36,195 nucleotides of DNA from Clostridiales bacterium (GTDB lineage: Bacteria > Bacillota > Clostridia > Christensenellales > Aristaeellaceae), in NCBI GenBank assembly GCA_015056325.1, contig SVGL01000026.1:1-36195 (forward strand), written 5' to 3'. A program made the position numbers and the translations under genes. Below are positions 23,467 through 32,688 of the stretch, one piece after another; position 1 is the first letter of the stretch, and each line of letters begins with the position of its first letter. The notes under the pieces are model-generated. The model saw only the letters and a program-made list of their open reading frames with translations. It searched no databases and had not been told where the DNA came from.

Positions 23467-24419
23467 CAGTCAGGCCTCCTGGACAGCATGGCGACCCACT
23501 CGCCCTTGCGGCGGATCTCAAGAATGGTGTAATTCGCCTCGGTCAGCGCGTTCACCACATCCTGCTCGCGCTCCTTGATGATGCCGGAGCAGATGAACAG
23601 GCCGCCCTCCACAATGTGGGGGATGAGAGGCCCCGCGAACATGCAGATGACGTCGGCGATGATGTTGGCCACGCAGACCTCGCACACGCCGTCGGTGGAC
23701 TCCAGCAGATTGCCCTCCACTGCGCGGATGACGTTCTGCAGGTTGTTGTGCTCGACATTTTCCTTGGCGACCTTGACGGCGGTGGGGTCGATGTCGATGG
23801 CGAGGACGTCCTTCGCGCCCAGCATCGCCGCTCCGATGGCCAGGATGCCAGAGCCGGTGCCCACATCAATGACGGTGTTCACGGGCTGTTTCAGCATCAC
23901 GTCCTCCAGCAGCTCAAGGCACATGCCGGTGGTCTCGTGAGTGCCGGAGCCAAAGGCCATGCCTGGGTCGATCTCCATGACCAGGTCGTTCTCCTGGGCG
24001 TCGTAGAGCTCCCAGGTGGGCTTGACCACCAGGCGCTTGCCGGCGCGGAAGGGCTTGTAGAACTTCTTCCACACCTCCGACCAGTCCTCGTCGTGGACGT
24101 TCAGGGTGCCGATTTCCAGGCTGCCCATGTCGATGCCGAGGTCAGCAGCCTTCAACTCCGCCATGCGGGCCTTCAGCGCGCCCATGCGGTCAGCAAACTT
24201 CTCGTCCGGCTCGAACCAGGCATGCACCAGCACGTCCTCGGGCAGGGTGTTGATCAGGTTGGGATCAATGATCTCCCAGTAGCCGTTGGGCTTGTCGGGA
24301 TCGGGAATGTCAGCGCGGTCCTCGACCATGGTACCGGTGGCGCCTTCGTTCATCAGGGCTTCGGAGACGATGTCCGCACCCATGGTGGTGGTGTGTATGG
24401 TCAGTTCGACCCAATCCAT
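23466..24419 (-). CDS. prmA: Ribosomal protein L11 methyltransferase
   Basis: PrmA trimethylates ribosomal protein L11. The 317-aa product has the N-terminal substrate-recognition domain (MDWVELTI, VWKKFYKPFRAGKRLVVKP), FGSGTHETT, SAM motif DVGTGSGILAIGA and the catalytic-region VANIIADVI. ATG 24419 is preceded by AAAGGA. It is the first gene of the prmA-rsmE-mtaB-hinT operon and has a near-perfect promoter. Confidence 0.95.
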   Translation of the reverse strand: MDWVELTIHTTTMGADIVSEALMNEGATGTMVEDRADIPDPDKPNGYWEIIDPNLINTLPEDVLVHAWFEPDEKFADRMGALKARMAELKAADLGIDMGSLEIGTLNVHDEDWSEVWKKFYKPFRAGKRLVVKPTWELYDAQENDLVMEIDPGMAFGSGTHETTGMCLELLEDVMLKQPVNTVIDVGTGSGILAIGAAMLGAKDVLAIDIDPTAVKVAKENVEHNNLQNVIRAVEGNLLESTDGVCEVCVANIIADVICMFAGPLIPHIVEGGLFICSGIIKEREQDVVNALTEANYTILEIRRKGEWVAMLSRRPD

Positions 24420-24460
24420 AAGTCAATCATCCTTTACAATAGAGATAGTAAACCATCATT

Positions 24461-24489
24461 ATTATATAGCAAAAAGGGACTGCGGTCAA
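24461..24489 (-). promoter_or_regulatory. Promoter of the prmA operon
   Basis: TTGACC (24484-24489), a 17-bp spacer and TATAAT (24461-24466) on the minus strand. It is back to back with the mscL promoter, with only 15 bp between the two -35 boxes. Confidence 0.9.
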
Positions 24490-24504
24490 CCGGTGAAAAA
24501 GACC

Positions 24505-24533
24505 TTGCACACGCAGGTCGGCTGTGCTATAAT
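24505..24533 (+). promoter_or_regulatory. Promoter of mscL
   Basis: TTGCAC (24505-24510), a 17-bp spacer and TATAAT (24528-24533). Confidence 0.88.
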
Positions 24534-24577
24534 TCAATATGAACAAATGCGTGTTTACGCAACAGGAGGAAAAACCA

Positions 24578-24991
24578 ATGAAGAAGTTCATCGCTGAATT
24601 CAAGAAGTTTGCCCTGCGCGGCAACGTGATCGACCTGGCCGTCGGCGTGATCATCGGCGGCGCGTTCACCGCCATCGTCAATGGCGTGTCCAACAACTTT
24701 ATCAAGCCTCTGCTGGCTTGGATCATGGGTGCCAAGCCTGAGGAGATCCTCATCGGCGAGGCCCAGTGGACCTGGGGCCTGGCTGCCTCCGACTTCCTGA
24801 GCACGATCATCAACTTCCTGATCACTGCGCTGGTGCTGTTCCTGATCATCAAGTTCTTCAACAAGCTGGCCACCATCGGCAAGAAGCCCGAGGCTCCCAA
24901 GGCGCCCACCACCAAGAAGTGCCCCTTCTGCTGCAGCGAGATCGCCATCGAAGCCACCAAGTGCCCCCACTGCACTTCTGACCTGAAGTAA
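24578..24991 (+). CDS. mscL: Large-conductance mechanosensitive channel with C-terminal zinc ribbon
   Basis: MscL opens under membrane tension and releases solutes on hypo-osmotic shock. The 137-aa product has the pore helix FALRGNVIDLAVGVIIGGAF (11-30) and the second helix (about 75-95). The usual C-terminal cytoplasmic helix is replaced by a linker and a zinc ribbon with C115-x2-C118 and C129-x2-C132 (CPFC, CPHC). ATG 24578 has AGGAGG at 24564-24569; the upstream in-frame ATG at 24539 lacks one. It is a single-gene unit with promoter and terminator. Confidence 0.95.
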   Translation: MKKFIAEFKKFALRGNVIDLAVGVIIGGAFTAIVNGVSNNFIKPLLAWIMGAKPEEILIGEAQWTWGLAASDFLSTIINFLITALVLFLIIKFFNKLATIGKKPEAPKAPTTKKCPFCCSEIAIEATKCPHCTSDLK

Positions 24992-25002
24992 GAAAAAACG
25001 AG

Positions 25003-25032
25003 AAAGGCTCTCCCATGCGGGAGAGCCTTTTT
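25003..25032. terminator. Terminator between mscL and the convergent secreted-protein gene
   Basis: GGCTCTCCC (25006-25014) pairs with GGGAGAGCC (25019-25027), flanked by AAA on the left and TTTTT on the right. The AAAAAA run at 24993-24998 gives the minus strand a T-run too. Confidence 0.9.
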
Positions 25033-25067
25033 GCATCCGGTCATAAGCGACCTTCATAAGGGGTTCA

Positions 25068-26237
25068 TCAATCGGTGATAGTCTCAGTAGCAGTGATCAT
25101 CTCCGCGCCGATCTGGGCGGGCAGGGACATGGTCATCGCGCCATTGGAGTAGACGGTCACGGTCATGCCGGCCTCAATGCCTTCCAGCTGCTCGGCGGTG
25201 GCGTTGACCAGGATCAGCTCCAGCTCAGTCTCCAGGGAGAACTGGCCCTCGGTGATCTCGCCGACCACGCCGGTGTGGGCGTAGCAGCCGATCTTCTGGG
25301 CGGCAATCTGCGCGGGGATGGAGAAGGTCGTCTGGCCGTTGTAGGTGATATGGATGAAGTCGCCCACTTCGATTTCCTTGCCCTCGGAGAGGGTCTCCTC
25401 GGTCAGGTTGACCTGCACCATCTGGCCGTCAGCGTTCTCGATCATAATGAAGCCTTCGCCGATCTCGGTGACGATGCCAGCCATGTCGAAGATTTCCTCG
25501 ACAGTAGGCAGGGGCAGGACCTCGGTGGCGTTCACCAGGATGGACTCCAGGGACGCGGTCTGCATGCCGTCGGTGATGACGATGATCTCCATGCCGGGCT
25601 CAGCCTGCACGAACTGGATGGCGTCTTCCTTGATGGCAACATGGTAGGGGATTTCTTCGCCCTCAACGGTCAGGGTGAAGCCGCCTTCGACCATCTCGGT
25701 CACGGTGCCGATGATCTCCTGGCCGCGGATATGCAGGGCAGTCACACCGGCGGGGATCATGCGGGTCATCATGCCGTTGTGGTAGACGGTCACAAACATG
25801 CCGTCCTGGATGCCTTCCAGCAGGTCAGCGTCAGCGGTCACAGCGTAGATATCCTCGCCGAAGGTCAGGGTGAAGCCTTCTTCGGTCATCTCGCTCACCA
25901 CGCACTGCAGCATGTGGTCACGCACGACCACGGCAGTGATCTGCGCGGGGATGGAGCGGCTCATCATGCCGGAGTAGTCGATCTGGATGTAATCGCCGAT
26001 GGCCACGTCCTTGCCGTCGAAGAAGGTCTCTTCGGTCAGCAGGGCTTCCACATACAGGCCGTCGCGGGTCAGCAGCAGGATGGATTCATCCAGCACGTCC
26101 ATCACGAAACCCTCGATCAGGGCGCCGTCAATGGCGTCGGCGTCGGGAGAGGGGATAAGAGCCTCATCCTCGGCGAAAGCGGTCAGGGCGGTCATGGCCA
26201 GCATCAGGGCCATCAGCAGCAGGAAAAACTTCTTCAT
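25068..26237 (-). CDS. Secreted protein of five degenerate beta-rich repeats, function unknown
   Basis: A 389-aa protein with a signal peptide (MKKFFLLLMALMLAMTALTAFA, cleavage near 22). The mature part is five repeats of about 65-75 residues. Each has a G-x-V-x-(E/D) strand, an EGGFTLT-like strand and a GMxVxVxYxGxMTxSIPAQIxA end. This suggests a row of small beta barrels like those in DUF5666-type proteins; that link is tentative. It has no catalytic motif, cysteine cluster or anchor, and it is very acidic. ATG 26237 is preceded by AAGGAGG. It has its own promoter at 26344-26372. Confidence 0.75.
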   Translation of the reverse strand: MKKFFLLLMALMLAMTALTAFAEDEALIPSPDADAIDGALIEGFVMDVLDESILLLTRDGLYVEALLTEETFFDGKDVAIGDYIQIDYSGMMSRSIPAQITAVVVRDHMLQCVVSEMTEEGFTLTFGEDIYAVTADADLLEGIQDGMFVTVYHNGMMTRMIPAGVTALHIRGQEIIGTVTEMVEGGFTLTVEGEEIPYHVAIKEDAIQFVQAEPGMEIIVITDGMQTASLESILVNATEVLPLPTVEEIFDMAGIVTEIGEGFIMIENADGQMVQVNLTEETLSEGKEIEVGDFIHITYNGQTTFSIPAQIAAQKIGCYAHTGVVGEITEGQFSLETELELILVNATAEQLEGIEAGMTVTVYSNGAMTMSLPAQIGAEMITATETITD

Positions 26238-26343
26238 GGGTGTCGTACCTCCTTGGGTGGTTCGTGGGCTTTTGTGCCTCACGCCATACATGACGAATGA
26301 CGGGGCCGTTTTGTTCCCGGCTGAAAAAACTTTTTTCTGCGGC

Positions 26344-26372
26344 AGGATAACATAAGATGTAGGAAAACGCAA
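26344..26372 (-). promoter_or_regulatory. Promoter of the secreted repeat-protein gene
   Basis: TTGCGT (26367-26372), a 17-bp spacer and TATCCT (26344-26349) on the minus strand, leaving a leader of about 100 nt. Confidence 0.65.
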
Positions 26373-26382
26373 GAGGAATTTT

Positions 26383-27021
26383 TCAGGGGACGAAAATGCA
26401 CCTTCCTGCGGTGAAATCTGATGGCGCGAGGCAGGGATTGGCTCGCAAAAGCGCTGAGAGGGATGTGTTCAGCCTGAGAGCAACGCTCTCGATGGTGTCC
26501 TCCTGCTGCAAGGTATAGGTGTTGGCTGCAGGACACGTCCTGTTGGCGGAGGGCACGCACAGCACCTGTCCTGCAGAGAGGCTGTCCAGATCGGTGGAGG
26601 GGTTGGCGTTTTGCAGGGTGTGACGGTTGATGTTGGCCTTCAGCTGCACATCGGCGACGGTTTCGCCAGGTTGGAGGGTGTAGGAGCTGCCGTCGGGACA
26701 GGGGACGCTTTCGTCCACAGCGGGTTTGTCCAGATCCTCTTCGGGGAAGGGCTCCTCCGGGGGTTCTTCGGGGACGACGGGGGCTTCTGGCTCAAGTGGC
26801 GTCTCGGGAATGGGCGCCTGGGGCTTGTCGTCCTCCTCGGTGGGGATGCACAGCACGTCGCCCACCATCAGCCGGGCAGGGTTGATGTCGCTGTTGGCCT
26901 CCAGCAGGTCCCGCAGGGGGATGCCAAGGCGGTTGGCAATGAGGTAGAAGCTGTCGCCCCGGCGGACGGTGTACTCATACGCGCAGACCTTGTCCTGGGG
27001 TGCGCGGGTATGTTCATGCAT
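26383..27021 (-). CDS. Triple-LysM protein without signal peptide
   Basis: A 212-aa protein with three LysM domains (about 15-60, 113-157 and 168-212) and an acidic Pro/Glu-rich linker (61-107). LysM domains bind N-acetylglucosamine polymers such as peptidoglycan. Each LysM is framed by a Cys just before and a Cys near its end (13/58, 108/155, 163/208), so each may hold a disulfide. No signal peptide or membrane helix is seen. Such proteins can be spore-coat components like SafA, made in the mother cell; this is inference. ATG 27021 has AAGGAG 8 nt upstream. Transcription is divergent from the Q/Y-rich membrane protein. Confidence 0.8.
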   Translation of the reverse strand: MHEHTRAPQDKVCAYEYTVRRGDSFYLIANRLGIPLRDLLEANSDINPARLMVGDVLCIPTEEDDKPQAPIPETPLEPEAPVVPEEPPEEPFPEEDLDKPAVDESVPCPDGSSYTLQPGETVADVQLKANINRHTLQNANPSTDLDSLSAGQVLCVPSANRTCPAANTYTLQQEDTIESVALRLNTSLSALLRANPCLAPSDFTAGRCIFVP

Positions 27022-27124
27022 GACGGTGGCTCCTTTCATGGTCGATTTGTAAAAAGTATGCCGTGAAGGGCAGCTTATGCAGGCTGTATCAAGGGCTTTC
27101 AATAGAATTTTTACAATTAGGCTG

Positions 27125-27152
27125 TTTACATTGCTCTTTTTTGTGATATACT
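27125..27152 (+). promoter_or_regulatory. Promoter of the Q/Y-rich gene and tilS operon
   Basis: TTTACA (27125-27130), a 16-bp spacer and TATACT (27147-27152). The leader is about 100 nt. Confidence 0.65.
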
Positions 27153-27260
27153 GTAAGATGCGGTGAGGTACACGCTTTATTTGTCGTGGAATAAATCTCA
27201 GCCGTATCAACGCGACGACAGAAGATGATATACAAATCACAGAAAGGAACAGGAACACGG

Positions 27261-28667
27261 ATGAATAACGGCCAGCCTCCCTATGGGGATCCCAATGCCT
27301 GGAACCAGCAGGGTAATCAGGTGAATCCGGCGCAGTATCCTGTGCAGCAGAACCCCTATCAGCAGAATTACTACCAGCAGCCTGTCTATGAACAGCAGCC
27401 CCAGCAGGGATATCAGCCGCCGATGCAGCAGGGATACTATCAGCAGCCTCAGCAGCCGGTGGAGACCTACCAGCAGCAGGCGCATCCCCAGCAGCAGATG
27501 TATCAGCAGCAGGCCTGGCAGCCCTATAGTGGCCAGCCCCAGCAGCAGACCTATCAGCAGTCCCAGCAGTTTTACGGGCAGCAGACCTATCAGCAGCAGC
27601 CTCAGCAAGCGTATCCCCAGTTCAATCAGATGGGCCAGCAGGTGCAGCAGGGCTATGGCGGCGGGTACTCCGGCTACTACAGCCAGCCCCAGGAGAAGAA
27701 GTTTGAGCTCCCCTTCGATGTGGTGGGCAAGGCGATCCTCTTCGGCGTACTGCCGGTGCTGTTCATCCTGGCGATGATCTTCGCAGCGCCCGTGCTCAAG
27801 TGGATTTTCCTGGCTGGCGCGGTGTGCGGCATCATCCTGATGTGGATGAAGGATATCGTCTCCCCCAACCTGCGCCTGACCATGAGTGCTGTGCTGGGCG
27901 TGATGGCGGTGGTGGCCCTGGTGGGCGCGCTCTCCGGTGCACCTGCGGATAGCCAGAACACCCCTGTGAACAACGGTTCCAACGTGAGCCAGCAGCAGGG
28001 CGGAAATGTCACCCAGCAGCAGAACCTGACCACGCCTACCACCCAGCCCACGGCGACTCCTGCGCCGGAAGACGCTGCCGACGGCGCGGTGGAGCAGCTG
28101 ATGTCCTTCTTCTACTACTGGTCCGTGGGCAACGATGAGGCCATGCTGGCCCGCACCGCGCCTTCCTGGCGTGCGTCGGTGGATGACCCTGCCGCGGCGC
28201 TCTTCGTGCTGCTGCTCAATCGTACCCCTCAGGATGACTATGAGGTCACCAACGCTCCCGGTACGGACAATGACGCCCTGCGCACTCTGACCATCAAGGT
28301 GACCATCAACAAGAACGACGGCCGCGCGTCTATGGATCGCTACGCCTTCAAGGTCATTATGAAGAAGGAAGACGGTATCTGGTACGTGGATCCCCAGTCT
28401 CTGGCTTCCAACGAGAAGGAGACGGCCACCCAGACCGTGGCTTCCGCCAACACCACCCCCACTCAGCCGCCGCTGTACACCGGTACCCCTGATACCATCC
28501 TGTACTACAACGCCAACGGTGGCAGCCGCTATCACCTGGATCCTGAGTGCCAGAGCGTGGGCAAGAAGTACCTGCCCATGGCCAGCTTCCGCTTCCTGGA
28601 TCTGGGATTGAGTCCCTACAAAGATCTGATTCCCTGCAATGAGTGCGGCGCACCCATTCCCGACTGA
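27261..28667 (+). CDS. Membrane protein with prion-like Q/Y/P-rich N-terminus and Cys-containing C-terminal module
   Basis: The 468-aa protein starts with about 145 residues made almost only of Gln, Tyr, Pro and Gly, a disordered prion-like region. Three membrane helices follow (about 156-176, 180-197, 206-224). Next come a Q/T/P-rich linker and an ordered domain (about 235-360) with FFYYWSVGNDEAMLARTAPSW, similar in feel to NTF2-like folds. The last 45 residues, ILYYNANGG, YHLDPECQSV, KKYLPM and PCNECGAP, form a small Cys/His module repeatedly seen at the end of clostridial surface proteins. The function is unknown. ATG 27261 has AGGA upstream. tilS starts 1 bp after its stop. Confidence 0.75.
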   Translation: MNNGQPPYGDPNAWNQQGNQVNPAQYPVQQNPYQQNYYQQPVYEQQPQQGYQPPMQQGYYQQPQQPVETYQQQAHPQQQMYQQQAWQPYSGQPQQQTYQQSQQFYGQQTYQQQPQQAYPQFNQMGQQVQQGYGGGYSGYYSQPQEKKFELPFDVVGKAILFGVLPVLFILAMIFAAPVLKWIFLAGAVCGIILMWMKDIVSPNLRLTMSAVLGVMAVVALVGALSGAPADSQNTPVNNGSNVSQQQGGNVTQQQNLTTPTTQPTATPAPEDAADGAVEQLMSFFYYWSVGNDEAMLARTAPSWRASVDDPAAALFVLLLNRTPQDDYEVTNAPGTDNDALRTLTIKVTINKNDGRASMDRYAFKVIMKKEDGIWYVDPQSLASNEKETATQTVASANTTPTQPPLYTGTPDTILYYNANGGSRYHLDPECQSVGKKYLPMASFRFLDLGLSPYKDLIPCNECGAPIPD

Positions 28668-28668
28668 T

Positions 28669-29964
28669 ATGCTGACGCTGAAATGCCTTGAGGGGCGGCT
28701 GCTTGTCGGACTCTCCGGTGGGGCGGACAGCGTGGCGCTGCTTCTCCTGCTGCTTGATGCAGGGGCGGAGGTGGCCGCTGTCCATGTGAACCATGGCCTT
28801 CGCGGTGCGGAATCCGACGGAGACGAAGCCTTTGTACGGGCTTTCTGCAACCGGCTGAACGTGCCCCTCGTGACCTATCGTGCCTGTCCGCCGGAGAATC
28901 CCGGGGAAAACTGGGCGCGGGAGGTTCGGTATGGCTTCTTTCGGGAGGCCATGCAGGAGTCCTGCGCGGACGCCCTCGTCCTGGCCCATCACCGTGACGA
29001 CCAGGCGGAAACGCTGCTGCTGCACCTGCTGCGCGGCGCGGGCCTGACCGGGCTGACCGGCATGGCGGCGGATACTTGGCGGGATGGCATGCGCATCCTG
29101 CGGCCGCTGCTTTCGTATTCCCGCGACGAACTCCGGGCATACCTGAAAGAGAAGAACCAGCCCTGGCGGGAGGATGCATCCAACGGTGACGCCCGCTACC
29201 TGCGCAACGCCCTGCGGAACGAGCTGCTGCCCCTGATGGAGCAGCTGGCCCCCGGCGCAGCGGCGCGCATGGCTCAAACAGCAGCCCTCCTCCAGGAGGA
29301 CGAGGCTGTGCTGAATGCCCTCACGGCGGACTTCCTGGCAATGCATCCCGGCGACGCGCTGCCGCTGGACGCGCTGAGAACCCAGCCCGCAGGACTGCAG
29401 AAGCGCATTCTGCGTGCCTGGTGGACTGCCATTGCGGCGCCCACGGAGGAGCGCAGTCTCTCCTCCGCCCAGACCGACGCGCTGCATGCCCTGGTGGAGG
29501 CAGAGGCTTCCGTCCGGTGCAACCTGCCCGGCGACTGGCACGGCCAGCGGGGCTGGACCCACCTGCACCTTGTGTCTCCTGAGGGCGCAGCTGCTATCCC
29601 TGAGATGCCCGCTGCGGACTGCCCGCTGCTGCGCATAGAAGCCTTCACCGGCGAAACCGGCGATGGGCGGGGGAGTCAGGCCATCCCATGTGAATGGCTG
29701 AACGGCTGCACCATCCGCAGCAGGCGCACGGGCGACTTCATCCGGCCCTTTGGGCAGGAGGGGCGGCAATCCCTTCAGGACTACTTCGTCAACCGCCGCG
29801 TGGATGCGGCCTTCCGTGACCGGGTGCCGCTCCTTTGCCGGGGCAGCGAGGTGCTGCTGGCAGGCGGCGTGGGCGCGGGCAACATCCCCTGTACAGATGA
29901 AATCAATGACCCGGTGCTGCTGAGATGGAACGCTGAATTCCCCTGGCAGCGCGGAGGCAAATAA
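28669..29964 (+). CDS. tilS: tRNA(Ile)-lysidine synthetase
   Basis: TilS joins lysine to C34 of tRNA(Ile) CAU so that it reads AUA and takes isoleucine. The 431-aa product has the PP-loop SGGADS (16-21), [26 protein letters not shown] and a C-terminal TilS domain ([24 protein letters not shown]). ATG 28669 sits one base after the stop codon of the previous gene; no good ribosome binding site is seen, so coupled translation is likely. ATG 28639 within the upstream gene is an alternative start. tilS-hpt-ftsH is a classic Bacillota operon. Confidence 0.93.
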   Translation: MLTLKCLEGRLLVGLSGGADSVALLLLLLDAGAEVAAVHVNHGLRGAESDGDEAFVRAFCNRLNVPLVTYRACPPENPGENWAREVRYGFFREAMQESCADALVLAHHRDDQAETLLLHLLRGAGLTGLTGMAADTWRDGMRILRPLLSYSRDELRAYLKEKNQPWREDASNGDARYLRNALRNELLPLMEQLAPGAAARMAQTAALLQEDEAVLNALTADFLAMHPGDALPLDALRTQPAGLQKRILRAWWTAIAAPTEERSLSSAQTDALHALVEAEASVRCNLPGDWHGQRGWTHLHLVSPEGAAAIPEMPAADCPLLRIEAFTGETGDGRGSQAIPCEWLNGCTIRSRRTGDFIRPFGQEGRQSLQDYFVNRRVDAAFRDRVPLLCRGSEVLLAGGVGAGNIPCTDEINDPVLLRWNAEFPWQRGGK

Positions 29965-29978
29965 CAGGAGGTTTCCCC

Positions 29979-30542
29979 ATGATTGAGACCAATGCGAAGC
30001 TTTACGGCGACCTGAAGAGCATCCTCGTCACCCGCGAGGAGATTGCTGCGGCGGTGGACAAGCTGGGCGCCCAGATCACCGCGGATTATGAGGGCAAGGA
30101 GCTGCTGCTGGTGGGCATCCTCAAGGGCAGCGTCGTATTCTTTGCGGACCTGATGCGCGCCATCGACCTGCCTTTGGCGACCGAGTTCATGGCCGTGTCC
30201 AGCTACGGTGCAGCCACCAAGACTTCCGGCGTGGTCAACCTGGTCAAGGATCTGACCATTGATATCACCGGCAAGCATGTGCTCATCGTGGAGGACATTG
30301 TTGATTCCGGCATGACCCTGAGCTACCTGAAGAAGTACCTGTCCACCCGCGGTGCGGCCTCCATCAAGATTGCAACGCTGCTGGACAAGCCGGAGCGCCG
30401 CCGCGTTGACCTCAAGGCGGATTACTTCTGCTTCACCATCCCGGATGAATTTGTGGTCGGCTATGGCCTGGACTATGCGGAGAAGTACCGCAACCTGCCC
30501 GACATCGGTGTGCTGTCTCCCAGCGTGTACGCTGGCGAGTAA
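29979..30542 (+). CDS. hpt: Hypoxanthine phosphoribosyltransferase
   Basis: The enzyme salvages hypoxanthine or guanine to IMP or GMP with PRPP. The 187-aa product has [15 protein letters not shown] (PPi loop), [11 protein letters not shown] (flexible loop), the PRPP-binding [10 protein letters not shown] (104-113) and the C-terminal [16 protein letters not shown]. The start at 29979 has AGGAGG at 29966-29971, right after the tilS stop codon. Confidence 0.96.
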   Translation: MIETNAKLYGDLKSILVTREEIAAAVDKLGAQITADYEGKELLLVGILKGSVVFFADLMRAIDLPLATEFMAVSSYGAATKTSGVVNLVKDLTIDITGKHVLIVEDIVDSGMTLSYLKKYLSTRGAASIKIATLLDKPERRRVDLKADYFCFTIPDEFVVGYGLDYAEKYRNLPDIGVLSPSVYAGE

Positions 30543-30665
30543 GACGCCGGGCTGCACACAGGAAAAAAAGCCATCCAAGTATGGTAGAATGATCCCGTAT
30601 CGCGTATAGTATGATGGCGGCTCCCTGTGGGTACTGCCCGTTTGAACAAAAGGAGGATCCTTGTT

Positions 30666-32687
30666 TTGAAACGTAACAGAGTGTGGAAGAGCTATCTCAT
30701 TGTGCTTGGCGTCTTCCTGGTGATTGCGCTGATGCTCAACGGCACGATGCTGGGCCAGCAGAGCAAGAAGGTCACCTACGCCCAGATGTGGGAGATGATC
30801 GAAGCAGGCCAGGTCAAGACGGTGGCCATCCGCGGTACCAATCTGTGGGGTCTGACCACGGAGACGACCATCCCCGATTCCCGATTCCCTGAGAGCGCTT
30901 ATGACTTTGAAACCACTGTCACCGATATCGAGAGCTTCCGCCAGGAGGCGTACAAGCGAGCGGCAAAGAAGCTGGGCGTCAGCCCTGATGCTGTGGGCGA
31001 CGGTGACCTGAGCTTTACCATTGTTCCCATGGCCCCGGAAACCGTCTCCATCTGGGTGACGCTGATTCCCTATCTGCTCATGATCGGCTCCACCTTCCTG
31101 ATCTTCTTCTTCATCATGCGTGCCCAGGGCGGCGGCAATGGCAAGGTGATGAACTTCGGCAAGGCCAACGCCCGCGTGAACGACCCCAGCAAGAATAAGA
31201 TCACCTTTGCAGATGTGGCCGGCGCGGACGAGGAGAAGGAAGAACTGCAGGAGATGGTCGATTTCCTGCGTAATCCCCGTACGTACATTGATATGGGCGC
31301 CCGCATCCCCAAGGGCGTGCTGCTGGTGGGCCCTCCCGGTACCGGCAAGACCCTGCTGGCCAAGGCTGTTGCTGGCGAGGCCGGCGTGCCCTTCTTCTCC
31401 ATCTCCGGCTCTGACTTTGTGGAGATGTTCGTGGGCGTTGGCGCCAGCCGCGTGCGCGACCTGTTTGACCAGGCAAAGCGCTCTGCCCCTGCGATCGTCT
31501 TCATTGACGAAATCGACGCGGTGGGCCGTCACCGCGGCGCCGGTCTGGGCGGCGGTCATGACGAGCGCGAGCAGACCCTGAACCAGCTGCTGGTGGAAAT
31601 GGACGGCTTCGCGGTCAATGAGGGCGTCATTGTTATGGCGGCCACCAACCGCCGCGACATCCTCGATCCCGCGCTGCTGCGTCCGGGCCGCTTTGACCGC
31701 ACCATCACCGTCAATTATCCCGACCTGGATGGCCGCGTGGCGATCATGAAGGTGCACACCAAGGGCAAGCCCCTGGCGGATGACGTCGACCTGAAGGTGC
31801 TGGCCAAGCGCACGCCCTTCGCCACCGGCGCTGACCTGGAGAACATGATGAACGAGGCGGCGATCCTCGCTGCCCGTGCCCGCAAGAAGGAGATCGACCA
31901 GCAGCTGATGCTGGACGCCATCGCCCGCATTCAGATGGGCCCTGAAAAGCGCAGCCACAAGGTGACCGAAAATGATCGCCGCATGGTGGCCATCCACGAG
32001 GGCGGCCACGCCATCGTCAGCCATGTGCTGCCCGACGCGGATGATGTCCACCTGGTGACCATCGTGCCCCGCGGCCGCACCGGCGGTCACACCTTGGCCC
32101 TGCCCTCCAGTGAGGACGAGTTCACCATGCAGAACCAGTTGATGGCTGAGATTGCCACCGCGATGGGCGGTCACGCGGCTGAGAAGCTTGTGCTGGGCGA
32201 GTACAGCGTTGGTTCCACCAGCGATCTGCAGCGCGCGACCGAGCTCTGCCGCCGCATGGTGACCATGTTCGGCATGAGCGAGGAGATCGGCCCGGTGTAC
32301 CTGGACAGCGACCAGGAGGTCTTCGTGGGTATGGAATTCGGCCAGAGCCGCGCTTTCTCCGAAGAGACCGCTGCCAAGGTGGACGCCGAGGTCAAGAAGC
32401 TGGCGCAGCAGTGCTATGACACGGCTGTCAAGACCCTGACTGACAACCGCGAGAAGCTGGATCTGCTCACTGAGGCCCTGCTCAAGCATGAGACCATCAG
32501 CCGCCAGGAGTTCGTCACCCTGATGGATACTGGCGTGATGCCTGAGATCACCTCTGCCAACAAGCCCCGCAGCCTCCACGAGATTCTGGAGGATGCCAAG
32601 GCGGAAGAGAAGGCCGAAGAAAAGCCTGCTGAAGAGGATGTGTCCGAAGAAAAGCGGAACATTCTCACCGGCAGTGACGTCGAATAA
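30666..32687 (+). CDS. ftsH: ATP-dependent zinc metalloprotease FtsH
   Basis: FtsH is a hexameric membrane AAA+ protease that removes misfolded membrane and regulatory proteins. The 673-aa product has two membrane helices (about 9-25, 128-151) around an extracytoplasmic domain, Walker A GPPGTGKT (222-229), DEID (281-284), the RPGRFDR arginine finger region (339-345) and the zinc motif HEGGH (444-448), where most family members have HEAGH. SDLQRAT holds the third ligand Asp. The start is TTG 30666, 9 nt after AGGAGG (30651-30656); upstream ATG 30627 precedes that site and is unlikely. An acidic Glu/Lys-rich tail ends the protein. The hpt-ftsH gap is 123 bp with no clear promoter. Confidence 0.95.
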   Translation: MKRNRVWKSYLIVLGVFLVIALMLNGTMLGQQSKKVTYAQMWEMIEAGQVKTVAIRGTNLWGLTTETTIPDSRFPESAYDFETTVTDIESFRQEAYKRAAKKLGVSPDAVGDGDLSFTIVPMAPETVSIWVTLIPYLLMIGSTFLIFFFIMRAQGGGNGKVMNFGKANARVNDPSKNKITFADVAGADEEKEELQEMVDFLRNPRTYIDMGARIPKGVLLVGPPGTGKTLLAKAVAGEAGVPFFSISGSDFVEMFVGVGASRVRDLFDQAKRSAPAIVFIDEIDAVGRHRGAGLGGGHDEREQTLNQLLVEMDGFAVNEGVIVMAATNRRDILDPALLRPGRFDRTITVNYPDLDGRVAIMKVHTKGKPLADDVDLKVLAKRTPFATGADLENMMNEAAILAARARKKEIDQQLMLDAIARIQMGPEKRSHKVTENDRRMVAIHEGGHAIVSHVLPDADDVHLVTIVPRGRTGGHTLALPSSEDEFTMQNQLMAEIATAMGGHAAEKLVLGEYSVGSTSDLQRATELCRRMVTMFGMSEEIGPVYLDSDQEVFVGMEFGQSRAFSEETAAKVDAEVKKLAQQCYDTAVKTLTDNREKLDLLTEALLKHETISRQEFVTLMDTGVMPEITSANKPRSLHEILEDAKAEEKAEEKPAEEDVSEEKRNILTGSDVE

Positions 32688-32688
32688 C

